Below, one piece after another: positions 47,486-60,625 of a DNA stretch of 64,000 bases. The notes under the pieces are model-generated. The model made no database searches. It was not told the DNA's origin and worked only from the letters and a program-made list of their open reading frames with translations. This DNA comes from Phorcus lineatus (lineage: Eukaryota > Mollusca > Gastropoda > Trochida > Trochidae), in contig OV121095.1 in NCBI GenBank assembly GCA_921293015.1, positions 35,995,484 to 36,059,483 on the forward strand, read 5' to 3'. Both the position numbers and the translations under genes were made by a program. How positions within the stretch are numbered: position 1 is the first letter of the stretch; each line of letters starts with the position of its first letter.

Positions 47486-47710
47486 TAGTCTGATTATGAT
47501 CAACCATATTCCGAGGAATCATTGTTTCAAAATTTTGACCCGAGCGGGATACAAACTCGTTCTATTGGGGTTTCCTTTTTCCCTTCAGTCTAATGGGGTT
47601 GCGGTTAGACCCTTGTGAAAAGGTAACCCTCGATAGAATGAGATTGTATCCTAACAGAGTCAATATTTTTTTGAAACTTTTTACCCTTGGAACCCTTTTA
47701 ATCAGACTGA
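47486..47710. mobile_element. Long-TIR foldback MITE, copy 3, internally deleted and diverged
   Basis: TAGTCTGATTATGATCAACC then ATATTCCGAGGAAT at the left and TTTTTACCCTTGGAACCCTT then TTAATCAGACTG at the right match the tips of the 22648-23092 element. At about 225 bp it is half size. No target duplication remains. Confidence 0.75.
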
Positions 47711-47879
47711 GTGTACATAATAATCATGAGGAGACTAATGCCAGTCATACAGGAGTACACACCTGGCGTGGTGAAAGACAGAGTGCTGATTTCACCAAGT
47801 GATCTTTGTGCTTTACCTCCACGATGGCTGACAGATGCTGATACTGAAGAGCCCATATGGTTGCATGCCAGCCACTCTT

Positions 47880-48092
47880 GGGTATTTTTAGCACCTTTTT
47901 GCATTTCAGCTCTCCGAGTTTAGGAACATGGAGTATTTTTGTGTGGGATCCTGTGTAGATGCATGTGTATTTCCATGAGTATTTTTAGAACCTTTTTGCA
48001 TTTTAGCTCTCCGAGTTTAGGAACATGGAGTATTTGTGTGGGATCCTCAGCTTCAGATGCATGTGTATTTCCATGAGTATTTTTAGACCTTT
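47880..48092 (+). repeat. Tandem duplication, ~97-bp period
   Basis: AGCTCTCCGAGTTTAGGAAC then ATGGAGTATTT begins at 47908 and again at 48005. The shared upstream and downstream phrases are GTATTTTTAG.ACCTTTTTGC and GATGCATGTGTATTTCCATG. Confidence 0.88.
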
Positions 48093-49745
48093 AGAGTTAC
48101 TGGGTGTAAGAAAATTACATCTCAAGGGGGTCATGTGAGAACTCCATAACTGTTTAGATTTTCTTTTTGTAAGCAAAACAGTTTATTTTTTTCGTTAAAG
48201 CTGTCAGCATTCCAGATATAATCACCTTCATTTTTGTGCACTTATCAAAGGTTAAAAAGATTGAAAAAAAATGGATCAATTCGTTTGGTTAAATGTTTTA
48301 AATATGATTTTTTTAATTTCATTTGATAATGAAAGTTAAAAATTTTAAAAAATCTTTATCAATTTATGATATGAGTAAGTTGTAAGATCACATGTCTTAA
48401 GTTAAAAAATTAAGTTAAGGTATGATTCAAACAAATCAAATCTAAGGAGAAAAAAAATGAAAGTGAGCCCTGCCAGTAGTGTCATGTGTCATGAATCAGC
48501 TTTTATCTTAAGAATGGTTAAAAAATAGGGTTATTTTAGAATAAAAGGTGAAAAACGCTGAAAGTGAAAATGATGGACTCAAAAAAAACAATTATATGAT
48601 TCCCCTGCACTTAGGATTCCCAATTCTTCAAACTGATAGATTTAGAAACCTTTTTTAGATGAAACTTTCTGGCAAAATGGCACAGGTAAAAAGTTGATTA
48701 ATAAAAAATGATGACCTCATCCTTGTTTATTGATGAAATTAATTTGTTGCACTTAACATATATCTCTTAAATACACACACTACTCAAACTGACAATTTCA
48801 AGAAAGATCTTGAAGATTCAAAATAAATAGAATAGCTTGAAGAACGGAAACAGTCAAGACTCTCAAATATTTAAAACTTGATTGAACTGTCTCTCATAAG
48901 TTTATTCAGTAACCTTGCACAGGAAGGAGTGTAATCATAGCCACGATATTCCAATCTAACCAACAAGACATGCAAATTTGAACATCAGAATTTCTGGCAT
49001 GTTATGGGAAGTGCCAGGCGGTAAGAATCAATTTCACATTGATGAATATAATTCAATAAGCCATGTCAACAAGGGCACCTGCCTGTTAAACATGTCACTT
49101 TAACCCCTCCACTGCCATAGGTACAAGTAAAGATAAGGTATTAACGTTATTATGACCATGAATATAGCATACCATTGATGCTGTAGATATTCATAACATG
49201 CACATTAAACCCAGAGTGTGCTCCCTAAGCTCTCTCAATTTACTTCAAAGCTAATGACTGTTCATACTTCAATAACTTAAATATTTTTCCTCATTCAGTT
49301 TTTCTTTTATTATTATGCCATATGAGTTATTGGTATTTCCATTCATAATTTTAAGATGAATTATTGGCAAAGCAACCAGAAGATCAACAATAACCAACTC
49401 ACAAGTTTAAATATCTTTATATGTAACTTAAAGTGCACACTCTATTTCAGAATTCTTTTACTAGCAGGCTTTAAGAGTGCAACTTTTAGAAAATAAATCT
49501 GTCACCGTCATTGATAGAAATGCCATTTGCTGAGTACTAAAAACATTCAAGCCACAATTCCTGCTTTAAAAATATGTCTCCATCCTTGTATTGAGTTGTT
49601 TGTAAACCCTGAGCCTTTGAAACAGAGAAAACACACCTATTGCAAGCATTTCCCAGCAGGTTAATCTAAGCTGTTTATTTTGGTCTGCCCAGGTTGACTG
49701 CCTCTGATCTTGGGCACTGCATGCTGGGTTGACCACAGCTTGCAC
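48093..49745. other. Intron sequence, no feature seen
   Basis: AT-rich; nothing supported. Confidence 0.45.
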
Positions 49746-49747
49746 AG

Positions 49748-50045
49748 GGTTAAAGGATTTAGGTGTAAATGTACTAGCAGTAGGAAAGTATCTATATTGA
49801 GCATTACTGTTGCTTGCTGAGTTTTAAAAGATATATCCTAGTGGTTAAAAGGCATCTTAGTGTGGAATTACGATTGCCTGCTGTTGATACTAGTGGTAGA
49901 AAAATATCTTTGTCAGGTATTATCCTTGCTTACTAAGAGTTAAAGGATTTGAATACACAGGTAGGAGTAGAAATAAAACATCTATGTACACATCACTCAT
50001 GCTTGCTAGAGACTGAAGGATTTATAAATTTGTACTGGCAAGAAC
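49748..50045 (+). repeat. Degenerate tandem repeats, ~75-110-bp units
   Basis: Phrases of the form GTTAAAGGATTT...GTAGGAGTAGAAA.TATCTATGT...CATTACTCTTGCTTGCTGA recur about three and a half times with many changes. Confidence 0.45.
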
Positions 50046-50149
50046 GTTAATGTGTTAGTTGATCTTAAAGAATTTATCGAAATTATCATATTTATGTGTT
50101 TAATCACCATTGTATGATACAAGTATTTAGCGGAAAGTAAGATTCATAC

Positions 50150-50540
50150 CATTATGTCAAATAATCACGAAAATAATTCCAGCGGGTAAATTGAAAAAAA
50201 CCTCACAAAATAACAGTCTAGAACCAAATGCTACCAGTTTGATGAGCCTTCTGTCAGATCATACACTGTCTCTCTTTTGTTTTAGCAGTAGCACATTTAT
50301 GTTTTAGATGACCAAAGTTATAACAAAATCCCATATGTCAAATAAATGATAAGTAAAATAATTCCAGCGGTTAAATTGAAGAAAACCAAAATAACAGCCT
50401 AGAACCAAAAGTTACCAGGTTGATGAGCCTTCTGTCATACACTACATCTCTTTTTCATTGATAAATAATGAAAAGGACAGTTGCACATTTTTGTTTTGGG
50501 TGAACAAAGTTATCTTAACAAAATCCCTAAAAGTACCAAA
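50150..50540 (+). repeat. Tandem duplication, ~185-bp period
   Basis: ATTCCAGCGGGTAAATTGAA (50176) and ATTCCAGCGGTTAAATTGAA (50361) lead into matching blocks AACAGTCTAGAACCAAATG / AACAGCCTAGAACCAAAAG, TTGATGAGCCTTCTGTCA and GCACATTT.TGTTTT.G.TGA. Part of each copy resembles family D. Confidence 0.8.
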
Positions 50541-50787
50541 TAACCAGCAAAAAGTATTAATGCAATTGAGAGTGAACACCTTTTAATCGTTTACGGTTGG
50601 TAAATGGATTTGCGCAGCTTAACCTAACATGTTATGTTTGTTTGAGAACTGCTTCTTTACATTTAAAAAGATTGCCCTGCAATTGGTAACATTTAATCTT
50701 GTTTTTGTGAGATCGCTTTGTTTACCTTAAAAATGTGTTGCAGCCCCCTTAAGCTATAGTTACATTCAGTATCCCTTTGATAGATGT

Positions 50788-51492
50788 AAACATACATATA
50801 TTATACTGTGTATACAACATAAATCATGGGAGACAAGTCTAAGCAAGTGAAGAGGAAGTCCAATTGAAATGTCTGTCATACACACTAGGAACTAATTTTT
50901 AATACATTTTATTGACAATGAAAATTAAAATCGTGCACAGAACTGTAAAACCCTTTCAACAATTTGAATTTCTCTAGTAATGCTCACCTAAAAATCCCTT
51001 TGATAGAGTAGTATATTTTTATTAGTAGTATATACTTTATTTAAGTGCCACACGCATCATTACATTTTATATACAGGACATAGTACACAGTATAAAATTC
51101 AATGTGTCGAGCCACAACTGGCTTATGAGACACTAAAAACACATGTTACTGATGATAAATGCATATACTTAGATATAAGATATGGAACATAATCAGATTG
51201 ATAACAACCCTCTTATTTCAAACATATTTAAAATCGAAGAAGCTAAAATATTTTGCAGATGTGTTTCATTTATAAGAAAAACATACATACATTATACTGT
51301 GTATACAGCATAAATCATGGGAGACATGTCTAAGCAAGTCCAATTGAAATGTCTGTCCAACACAGACTATAGGAACTAATTTTTAATACATTTTATTGAC
51401 AATGAAACTTAAAATCGTGCCCAGAACTGTAATCTTCAGACAGAAACCCTTTCAACAATTTGAATTTCTCTATTATTGCTCATCTGAAAACG
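50788..51492 (+). repeat. Direct duplication (~210 bp each) around ~280 bp of unique sequence
   Basis: ATTATACTGTGTATACAACA, then TAAATCATGGGAGACAAGTC, at about 50800 is repeated with few changes at about 51291. Both copies continue to CCTTTCAACAATTTGAATTT then CTCTA. The first copy has an extra AAGAGGAAG and the second an extra TCTTCAGACAGA. The 280-bp spacer (51000-51278) is absent from the flanks, so it could be an insertion. Confidence 0.85.
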
Positions 51493-52070
51493 CAACTGTT
51501 TTTTTTGGGTTTTTTTGTGGCTTTTTTGTGTGTTTTCTTTTAAAGCTAACGGAATTGTTATCCTAACTTCACAAAACAATTAATCTCTTCCTTCTAATTT
51601 AAATTCTCGTTGGTTTAAGTCCATTGAAGTCCTCAAGTAATTTTTAATCTCAGTTGAGGAAACAAAACAAAATTGTATTGACCCTTAATGGCTGAATTCA
51701 TTAAATGATCTCAATAGTTTATAGACTCGATTGATACAATGTCCACTTTTCGAAAGCCTTTTCTACACAATCCCACATTTCTCTTGAAGCATGCATGACA
51801 TTGAGTAAACCTGAATTGATAATTGGAAGTTCATGACATAAGTACATTGATAAAGCCTATAACAGTAGAAATTCATTTCGACACAGTCACACTTGTAGTT
51901 GACAAATTTAAATCATACATTCTAATTATAGCCAGGAATTACAGTTTCCCTCCTTAAAGTTACAAAGCCATTCATTGTATCTCTTTGTTCCTCAGCTTTT
52001 TACCAGCCTGTTGGAATGAAATATTAATTTTTGTCCTTAATTCATGTACATAAGCTTTACAGAGATGAAA
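51493..52070. other. Intron sequence, no feature seen
   Basis: AT-rich; nothing supported. Confidence 0.4.
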
Positions 52071-52075
52071 ATCCA

Positions 52076-52310
52076 GATGGATGAGTTGATAAGCTCCTGG
52101 TACAGTCAGTGCCGGCGATGTTGCATGACTCTGAGGGTGTGGACTCGAATCCTGCATCCTTGGTGATGAGTTCCATTATTTGCTAAAGTGTACAGCCCTG
52201 AACCACGATCGCTCAGTATAGAAAAGGGCTAAGTTGTAATTTGTGATCGAAAACCTGACAGTGGCGGGCGCCAATGATTCAAACGTAATTTTGGAAATTT
52301 TCTACAGTAG
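52076..52310 (+). mobile_element. tRNA-like SINE (family B) with composite 3' part
   Basis: The head GATGAGTTGATAAGCTCCTG and the B-box arm GGACTCGAATCC (52141-52152) match the 37982 copy. The 3' part (GTAATTTGTGATCGAAAACC...CAGTGGCGGGCGCC) matches a piece at 5868-5965, so that piece may be an orphan tail of the same family. Confidence 0.6.
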
Positions 52311-54055
52311 GTACAGAGACAAATATAGGTTGTTAGTGTTTGCTAGGTCATAAAACTCATGTTCATGTAAACTGGACGCATAATTGCGATTCATTAACAC
52401 CTATATGGATGCTTTTGTATTATCTATGACATCAGGAAATTATCCTTATTTGGGTAAATCAGAGATACAGATGCAAGTTTTGGGAGGATGTCTCAACTCA
52501 ATCTTATTGACAACTTCTATTTTACATTGCCAAACTTATTAAAATTTAAAAGACTACTTACTAATAATAACACAATGGTGCTAAAAAGGTTGCAATATTT
52601 ATCAACATTATTTTAAAGAATTGCTAGTTCTTTTAGTACGAATGAGGACTAATTGTATCGGTAGAAATACAACTGCACAATGCATGCTCTATAAATATAT
52701 AATTATTTTTTTTACAAGTTATTGATATTGTATGAAATGCTGTTGAAATGTGTATATAATTATATCTTGGAACAGATATATTTATTTCTATAGATGTTGT
52801 TTATATTATTGTGTCATTGTGAAAATTTGTCTGTCTCTGCTGTCTTGATTAATTTGTATTCAAATTTTTATATCATTTTTTGCTCTTATACCACTGTTGG
52901 TGGCGATATGTGCTGAATAACTGAATCTGATGGATCTGAATCTGCAAGGGTCTCCACCAAAAAAAGTCCAAGAATTTGTACTCATGCAAATAGTGTGATC
53001 CCAAATATAACATACAGTGTCACATATGTATGCTTGTATACATAATTAGACTTAAATATATTAACAAATCATTTCAATTAAAGTTAATTTTGTTTTGGTT
53101 GAACTTACTTGGATTCGCATCGTCAAATATTTGTCTGTACAGGTAATGTTGAACTTCCAGTACACTTGAAGAGATAAGACATGATATACCATCATGTTAA
53201 TGCACATAGAACTGATTTATTTTTACAGAGTTGAACATGTTTAAAATCACACAAACTATTTTTGTATTTGTATGATAAATAGAGTACTTTATTAACACAA
53301 GTACTCCATTAACACAAAAAGAGCTATAGATATGATATTGATATAACAAACATAAATGAAAAGCACTTTTCAAACATCTAAATGCTCTGCAAAAAGGCAA
53401 TAAAACTAACAAGACCATGCAATCTAATTAATCAAAATGCATGCGGTTGACACCTAATTAAGATTTCATGATCATAATTAACTTCGTCAGATTGGTAAGC
53501 AATCAGCTTGAATGCAACCTCACAAGAAGTTGATATATAAAGCACTCTCAGAATCTCAGGTGCGTTCATGGGCTTGATTAATGAGACCGAGGTAAGATAC
53601 CATACCAGATAGGAACCCAACCACGATAATCTTCGGCTCTTTAGCGAGCCTGAGAGAGTTGCTCAGAGAGTCTCAGTTCTGTTACCCGTCCAACACATAG
53701 TCTTGTCATGTAGACCAACTTTTGTGTCGTAGATAAAAACACAAGTAAATTTCTTTAATCCGTTACCTTTAAAAAATTTACCAACCGAGACAATGGTAGT
53801 TAATTCTTAAAAATAAAAAATATGAAAATCCATTTTTCATTGTGGTTTTTAAAAATATTTTTCACCTTTTTTTGCCCTTTATTTGCATCTTATTCCCTGA
53901 CCTATTTCCACAAGAATTGGCAGAGATAATAGCTTGTTTCCTTGCTTAGATTTATGCTGAGGTGAATTTTGATTTTAGACCTGAATTGATCATTATCTCC
54001 TCGAAAGTCGAAACTACCTTCTGTTTTTGAATAGCTGACATTAACCAGTGTTTTT
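52311..54055. other. Intron sequence; one SINE tail fragment
   Basis: 52940-53015 (GCAAGGGTCTCCACC...GCAAATAGTGTGATCCCAAA then TATAACATAC) is a family B tail. The rest shows nothing supported. Confidence 0.45.
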
Positions 54056-54057
54056 TT

Positions 54058-54825
54058 ATCCCTTAGCTTGTTTTGTCATCTAAACCAGCTAGTGTAGCAA
54101 ATTAAAGCCACTACAAGCCTTTCTTAAATAAATACTTAATGAATTCTTGAATTATAACAATTTGATTTGTTATTTGTTATGGTTTAGTCGTCTGGTGTAA
54201 AATTTAATATGCAGGGTCCAAGAATTCTTGAAATCATAATGCATTCGCATCAGTAAGTAGTATTTCAGGGGAACATGTGAAAAATAATTACTGATCTAGC
54301 ATTTTACTTATCTTACATTAATTTTATTACAAAGGTAATGATGAGACTAGGAAAGAGGCATTACCCATCCAGGTTTTCTTCTTATCTAGTCTTTACTATA
54401 TGAGTCGTGACTGTGTTTTTTTAATCGTTGGTTCTAAAGTTTATTATTTCTTAAGTGGTGTCAAGCATTCCAGTTTTCCCTTTTTGTTAAGAGGTTTGAC
54501 TCCTTTCTTTTTCAAGCTCTAAGAGAATATATTCTGACCATTACCCCCTTAGATCTTCATCTTAAATAACATAATAATAATAATAATAATAATGATAATA
54601 ATATCCCTTAGCTTGTTTTGTCATCTAAACCAGCTAGTGTAGCAAATTAAAGCCATCACAAGTCTTTCTTACATAAATACTTAATGAATTCTTGAATTAT
54701 AACAACTTCATTTGTTATTTGTTATGGTTTAGTCGTCTGGTGTAAAAAAAGAGGTTTTACTCCTTTTTTTCAAGCTCTAAGAGAATACATTCTGACCATT
54801 ATCCCTTATCTTCATCTTAAATAAC
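54058..54825 (+). repeat. Direct duplication separated by (ATA)n; second copy deleted internally
   Basis: Copy 1 spans 54058-54570 and begins ATCCCTTAGCTTGTTTTGTC. Copy 2 spans 54602-54825, with the same start and the same end (TCTTCATCTTAAATAAC), but lacks the part equivalent to about 54201-54490. Between them is an ATA microsatellite (54571-54601) with one interruption. Confidence 0.88.
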
Positions 54826-57800
54826 AGTGTACTATATAAGCTTTATAACATTTTCATTTAGCATTTCATGTAATGTCATGTGTGTTAGTTTTACATTGAC
54901 TCTCCCCTATTGGTGTATGCATTAAAAAGAGTTGTAGAATGGTATCCGAGGAGGAGGGGGGACAAACATATATCTAAATTGACAGAGAAAAGTTTTGGTA
55001 AAGGGTTAAATGGGTACGAGATATTTTGGGCAGTATTCACAATTTGATTTACTTTCAGAGGGCTGTTAAAGCATTTGCAACATTTAGTTAAGTAGTTCGA
55101 TGATTTTATATAATTTTGATATAAGATGAAATTAAAATTTATTTCCTAAATTACAACAAAATTATCATTAGCATGAAGCAAAATATTGTTTGGTGTGTGT
55201 AGAAAACATATAAAGAAAATTTGCATGAAGTAAAATATTATATTTTGTTTAAAGGTAAAAAAAAAAAGGCATAATATATATTTTCTTACTTGACAAAATA
55301 GTGTTTATATCACTGGCACTTACATAACCAACCCTTTCCAGGGAATTCTCAATGCTTATTTTATTTGGTGTCTTCTGGTGCCTGTCCGCCATAAACTTGC
55401 TATGGTGTTTTTTTATGACATTTTAAGCACTAGAATGCTGAATAAAGCGTTGACATATCTTGACAAGCAGATTATCATAAGCTATTTTTATGATGATACC
55501 TTGCATCCCAAAGACCTATCATTATAATTTATTAAATAATGGTCAACCATAGATAATAAATCATGTAAAACCTAATGAGCAACAAAGTCAATAGACTAAC
55601 ATATAGTCCCTGAAAAAAAGGTTTCAATAAAAATTTATTTTTCAATTTTTGGTATGAAATAATATAAAAAAGGAGTCCTGTACAATTCTTAATTTCAGGG
55701 ACTAACCCAATCTGTAGGACTCAAGAATGTTGGAATTTTCTTATCTTGTTAGTTGTCAAAGCCAGTCTCTGTTTACATGTCAGCTCTCCTCAGCTGGTCA
55801 ATTTATGGCTGAGGCAACTAGACTTGCCAACATTTTCTAGACTTAAGAAGGCTCCTTTAATATTTTGCCATAGGGTCTGGATGACAGACTACAAAGTCAA
55901 TGGCTTTTACTTATCTGATAGATATCAAAGTTCATGGTATAACTTTGAAAATCCCTTTGCTTACTGCATGTAAGTTTCCCTTTTATATACCTTTGAGCCA
56001 GATTTTTATGCAAGATGAAAGAATGATTAATATCAAGAGCATCTGATGAATATTACGACATCAATTAGCTATCAAGTACAAATAGACAACATCAGAGATT
56101 CTCAAGAAAGATAAACTCTGAAAGAATAATTACAGTCTATATCTGTCATATTTGTAATTAAGCACGTCTTTCATTGAGTCATAAAACTAGCCAAATATCT
56201 ATTTACATCCAGAGTATACCTGACTACCTGAATTGCAATTAGGGAGGTAATTATCCTAATTACAATAGTTCTAATTTAAGTGCACCTTTGGTGAAGAAGG
56301 TACATTAAATGACTGACTAAATTTTGCTGTTGTTGTTAGGCTGGGTTTACTGTCTGATGACACCTTTTGGTGATGTCACTGACATCATTAGTATAGCTGT
56401 ATTAGACTATCTTTAATCAACAAGACACCCCACCTAGTTATAGTGATCATTTAAAATCAGGTTTCATTAAAAAGATCAAACACCAATCAAAGTTAATCTA
56501 GGACTAAAACTGGTCTCCCGTAAATGCTATGTTAAGTAGCCAATAAAGGAAAGTATGTCTTTGTAAACATGTTATTTATAGGATATTCAGTTTTTGCCAA
56601 AGGCATTGTGGTTGATATAAATACTTTTCATTATTATTGTCATCTGAATGACTGACGAGTAAATGACACGCCATATCGATTAAATCTACTAGTTGCCTGA
56701 AGTGTGCCTTTTACCAAGACATGAAGAAGGAAGCCGATTTCTATGTATTCACCCTTGCTCTGGTTCTGCTGTCACAGTTGTTTCTCATCAGGTTGAACAA
56801 ATCACAGAGTTAAATGCCATATTTGAGTGTGAAATGCAAGACAAGCACCATAATTCCCTTACTACATTTTTACAAGTGATTCTCTTAGACTCATTTTAAA
56901 TATCTTATCAAACCTGTTTATTGATCATTTACCATTTAAAAGACTTATGATGAAAATATAGATGTTATTATATCAGATTTTAAGGGAATAATTATTTCTC
57001 AGGCATTGTTGTTCATAGTGTAACATTTTTGGGCACCTATAAACTTCCTGTAATAAATTGTTAAAAATAGTTCAATAATGTTCCAAAAGGTTTTACTGAT
57101 ACCTATATTAACTTTAAATTCATGTAGTACAAGGTTATAGTAGTAAGATAATGGGGTGGCAGTTAAGAGAATGAGAGGGAGGACAAAAATAGCTTGTCTT
57201 ACATAGGATATTAGCATCATTATTTACTGCTTGTGCTTGGAGGGTTGATAGTTACCAGCTGGGATATAAGTGACTTTAGTCCATGGTTGTGTGCTATTCA
57301 TGCTGCTTTTAGGTGATGTGATATAATCACAGCTATAAATGTCTTCCCCTCTTTGTAGTTTATAGCTTCTTCATTTGAGTCAATGGGGGAGCTTTGCATG
57401 GGGAAACAACCAAACTTCATTTAAATCTTTTGAAAAATAGACATTTTGAGAAAATGGTATAAGTGAAAACGTTTTTGAGCAACCTGTTGCATTTGTTTTG
57501 TTAACATTTTCGTCAATCTTACTTTTGTTTTGGTACTCGTGCACTTAAAATAGATTTGCTGTGTTTGGGGTCATTGACTTGAAAAAGGATTTTGAAGTTG
57601 CGGAGCAAAACTTCATTCAACTACAAGGATTTTATTTTGAAATCCAAATGTATAAAGCTTAAGATTTGATTACAACAGGTAAAAATGGACTTGACATATG
57701 CGCATCCTTCTTATAATTGCAAGCTGACTGAAATATATTCTTAAAATAGGATGTTTAACGTAACCTTTTTGCAATGCTTTCCATTTCCTGGTCCTGATGA

Positions 57801-58803
57801 CTCAAGGTTTAATGTCAATTTTCTTTACGTTCTTTTGACTAATTTTGGATGATTGACATCTTTCGTAAACATGCTGTTCGTTGGTGTGGTTGGGTTTTAT
57901 GTGATTGTGTAATTTATGGGAGCCCTTAAAGATAAGGGAAAAGGAAAAAAAAGTGGTTTAAAAATAAATTCCTTTCACAATGTTTTTTTGATTGAACAAA
58001 ATGCAACATGAGATTCATTTAAGGAACATGAAGTTGAAATATAAAAATGATTCATTTAGCAATTGATCTAAGGTTTGTTTAAACAAAACTCCCTTTACAT
58101 AACTTTGGTAATGTTATCCTTATTTGTCTCTTATCAATTAATTAACATAAATTCGTAAAATTGTGTATTCAAAGTGAGTTAGTCTTCATTTCAACTTTCT
58201 GAGAAGTTTATTCCTAATTCAACTCATGATTCAAATTAGTGCTGAAGTTAATTTGATTTCTTTGCAATATAATTGTCTTAAGTGTTCTGTGTTAAATGTA
58301 AATTGGAAAAGTGTCTGCACTTGAGTGACACATCCAGAAATATCCCTTAGGAAGAAGACCAGAAGAGTTTGTATACATTGACAGAAATACATCCAAGTTC
58401 ATGCCGTTTGTTTAACGACCTTGAAGAGGCTCAATTAAAGTGACATAGAGTGTGTTGTTGGGAGCAAATACTGTCAAAAGTTATCATCAGTGTGAAAGGT
58501 AAATTTGGAAACTTTTATGTCAGTTTTAAAAAATGTAAATAAAGGGTTACAAACATGAAAGTCAAAGGGCCACAAGAAATCAGTGCAACAAACTCCTGGT
58601 CAAAAGCACCCCAGCAATAAGTAAATGAGGCAGCATCACAAGTCAGTGATACACTCAATCAAAAGGGCTTCATTTATAAATATTTATTACATCCTTTTCA
58701 GATTTATCAAAATTATTTTCAGTATGATAAAAAAGGTTTCGTCTTTTTTAAAGATGATTACTTGAAGAGTAGTTGTATATAATGGTCATTTATTTCATCT
58801 TAG
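54826..58803. other. Intron sequence, no feature supported
   Basis: Two ATG or near-ATG frames (55746-55973 and 56693-56899) each follow a TAG|TTG with a weak pyrimidine tract, but no donor or domain supports them. CTGAATTGCAATTAGGGAGG then TAATTATCCTAATTACAAT at about 56229-56267 is a small imperfect hairpin. Confidence 0.4.
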
Positions 58804-58958
58804 TAACAAGAGTAAATCTGATCTTGTGACACTTCACGGCAAAACTTTCCATGGACCTTCACAACCTGTATACAGTGACAAGACCGCATTCAAGCATGTG
58901 GTTCTCATTGTTGGTGTCTGGAAACCATTTGTATGCTTAGTATGTGAGAAATATCCAG
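58804..58958 (+). CDS. Orphan exon-like segment inside kinase intron 1
   Basis: A strong acceptor (TTTATTTCATCTTAG|T) and donor (ATATCCAG|GTGAGT) bound 155 nt with one full-length open frame. It includes NKSKSDLVTLHGKTFHGPSQ, then KHVVLIVGVWKPFVCLVCEK. The phase (one base in, one base out) does not fit a simple insertion between kinase exons 1 and 2 (entry phase 1, exit phase 1 needs 3n bases; 155 is not). The hydrophobic 'VLIVGVWKPF' block loosely recalls the catalytic region of P-element/THAP9-type transposases. I regard it as a probable transposon-derived exon. Confidence 0.4.
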
Positions 58959-58979
58959 GTGAGTTGTCTGGCAATAGTG

Positions 58980-60395
58980 TCAGTTCTAAAGCTTTATCCA
59001 GTCCACTAAGGGTATCTGGTAGTCCTACTCCATGACTGATTTTTGAAGGTGCTATAGTAAATTTTAAAACAAAATTGTTTTTTATTAATATAAATAAAAC
59101 ATTCTCTTCGGAGGGTAAAACATTTCCTCACTTAACCAAAATAACTTAACTATTGCTCAAGAATTCCTTGTATATATTAAAAATGTCTTTCAATAGGAGA
59201 ATTTTCATATATTTTGTGGCAAGTTTACAGGGAAAATGTTGTACATTGACTTAAATACAGTCTTAGTCCTTCCTGTTTGGCAAGTCTAGTGTTTGCAATA
59301 AAATGGGATATTAACAAAAGCATTGCATGAATTCTTGAAAAAATTATTACACATACAACTGCGCTTTTGGCTACATTTATTGAAGCTGCATAGTGAATCA
59401 TTCTATCCCTTCGTGAATTTGTTATGACATAATCTTGGCTGATATGGAAAATTTAAATGAAATTGAAGTTTTATAGAATGAAAATTCGAAAATGATTATA
59501 TTTGAGGAAAACAGGCTGTAAGAAATGGAAACTAATTATTCCTTTTATGTAAAAATAGGCATCGCGTTCAATGATGATTCTATCCTTTTGTTTGAACTTT
59601 AAGCCGTTTTGTAAAACACAGATATTCAATATTTTAGTTTTTAGACCTCTCGTTCCCTTAATGAGTGCTATAATATTTTGACCCACTTGTGTGCAAATTT
59701 ATCAGGAATCATGTGCTATACACATACATATATTAAGAATAACAAACCTCTCATTCCCTAAATGAGTGATATAATGTAATTATCTCTAATTGCTAAGACA
59801 ATGCCAAGAATGTCACAATAGTTGTTGTGGTGATGTCAGATAATGTGGTGTAGTTTTCATTACGTGAATGTTAATCTGGTACAAACTTATTGCCCAGAGA
59901 GACAAAGAGTGTGTGATAATATGGTGTAGTGATTGGCCAGACAGATGATAATGAATGTTTACGCACAGGAAGTGTGCACAGCTAGTCAGCATTGAGCACT
60001 GCGACATTCAAGCATACTTGACTTCATGCCAGAACGCTTCACTCTTTTTGATGTGCTGTTGTCTTTTTGTTACACCTTTTTGCTGAGGAAAACATTCCTT
60101 CTTCAGCATACAGCCAACTTCTTTATGAGTTCCTTTTTGGTCAGGGGTCCTCTTTTTGTGAGATGTTCATCAATGATGTCCGTATTTGACATTTCGACTA
60201 CATCTTCCAATATCAGAGTTTTTTTCTAATTATTGGTGTTGTACCTTGTTTTATGTTTTCTGTAGGCTTCTGAAATTATTTCATTTTTTTGGAAAGAAGA
60301 ATACCCTTATTGTCATATCACTAATTTTATGAGGACTAGGAATTTGAAATAATGTCATTGTTAATGAAACAAATATGTTAAAAATCTTTTGCTTT
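58980..60395. other. Intron sequence, no feature supported
   Basis: A short phrase (CTCTCGTTCCCTTAATGAGT at 59646 and CTCTCATTCCCTAAATGAGT at 59749) is repeated about 100 bp apart; nothing else is supported. Confidence 0.4.
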
Positions 60396-60399
60396 TACA

Positions 60400-60625
60400 T
60401 GCCGATTCTTTCTCATCTTTAGTTTCAACTTTCTATTTTGGGTAATTCTTATTTATGGCAATTGATAATTCTCAATCTCAAATCTTGCTTGTACACAGGG
60501 ATACTTTCTCATCTTTAGTTTTGACTTTCTATTTTTGGTATGGTGATTTCAATAAATCTCAATCTCAAATCTTGCTTGTACACACGGATACTTTCTCATC
60601 TTTAGTTTTAGATTTCTGTGAGTTT
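60400..60625 (+). repeat. Tandem duplication, ~87-97-bp period, about 2.5 copies
   Basis: CTTTCTCATCTTTAGTTT occurs at about 60408, 60504 and 60591. The last two are preceded by TCTCAATCTCAAATCTTGCT then TGTACACA.GGATA. Confidence 0.85.

Noticed and set aside
47593-47802. 69-codon + strand frame
   Set aside because: It overlaps foldback MITE copy 3 and its composition reflects the element.
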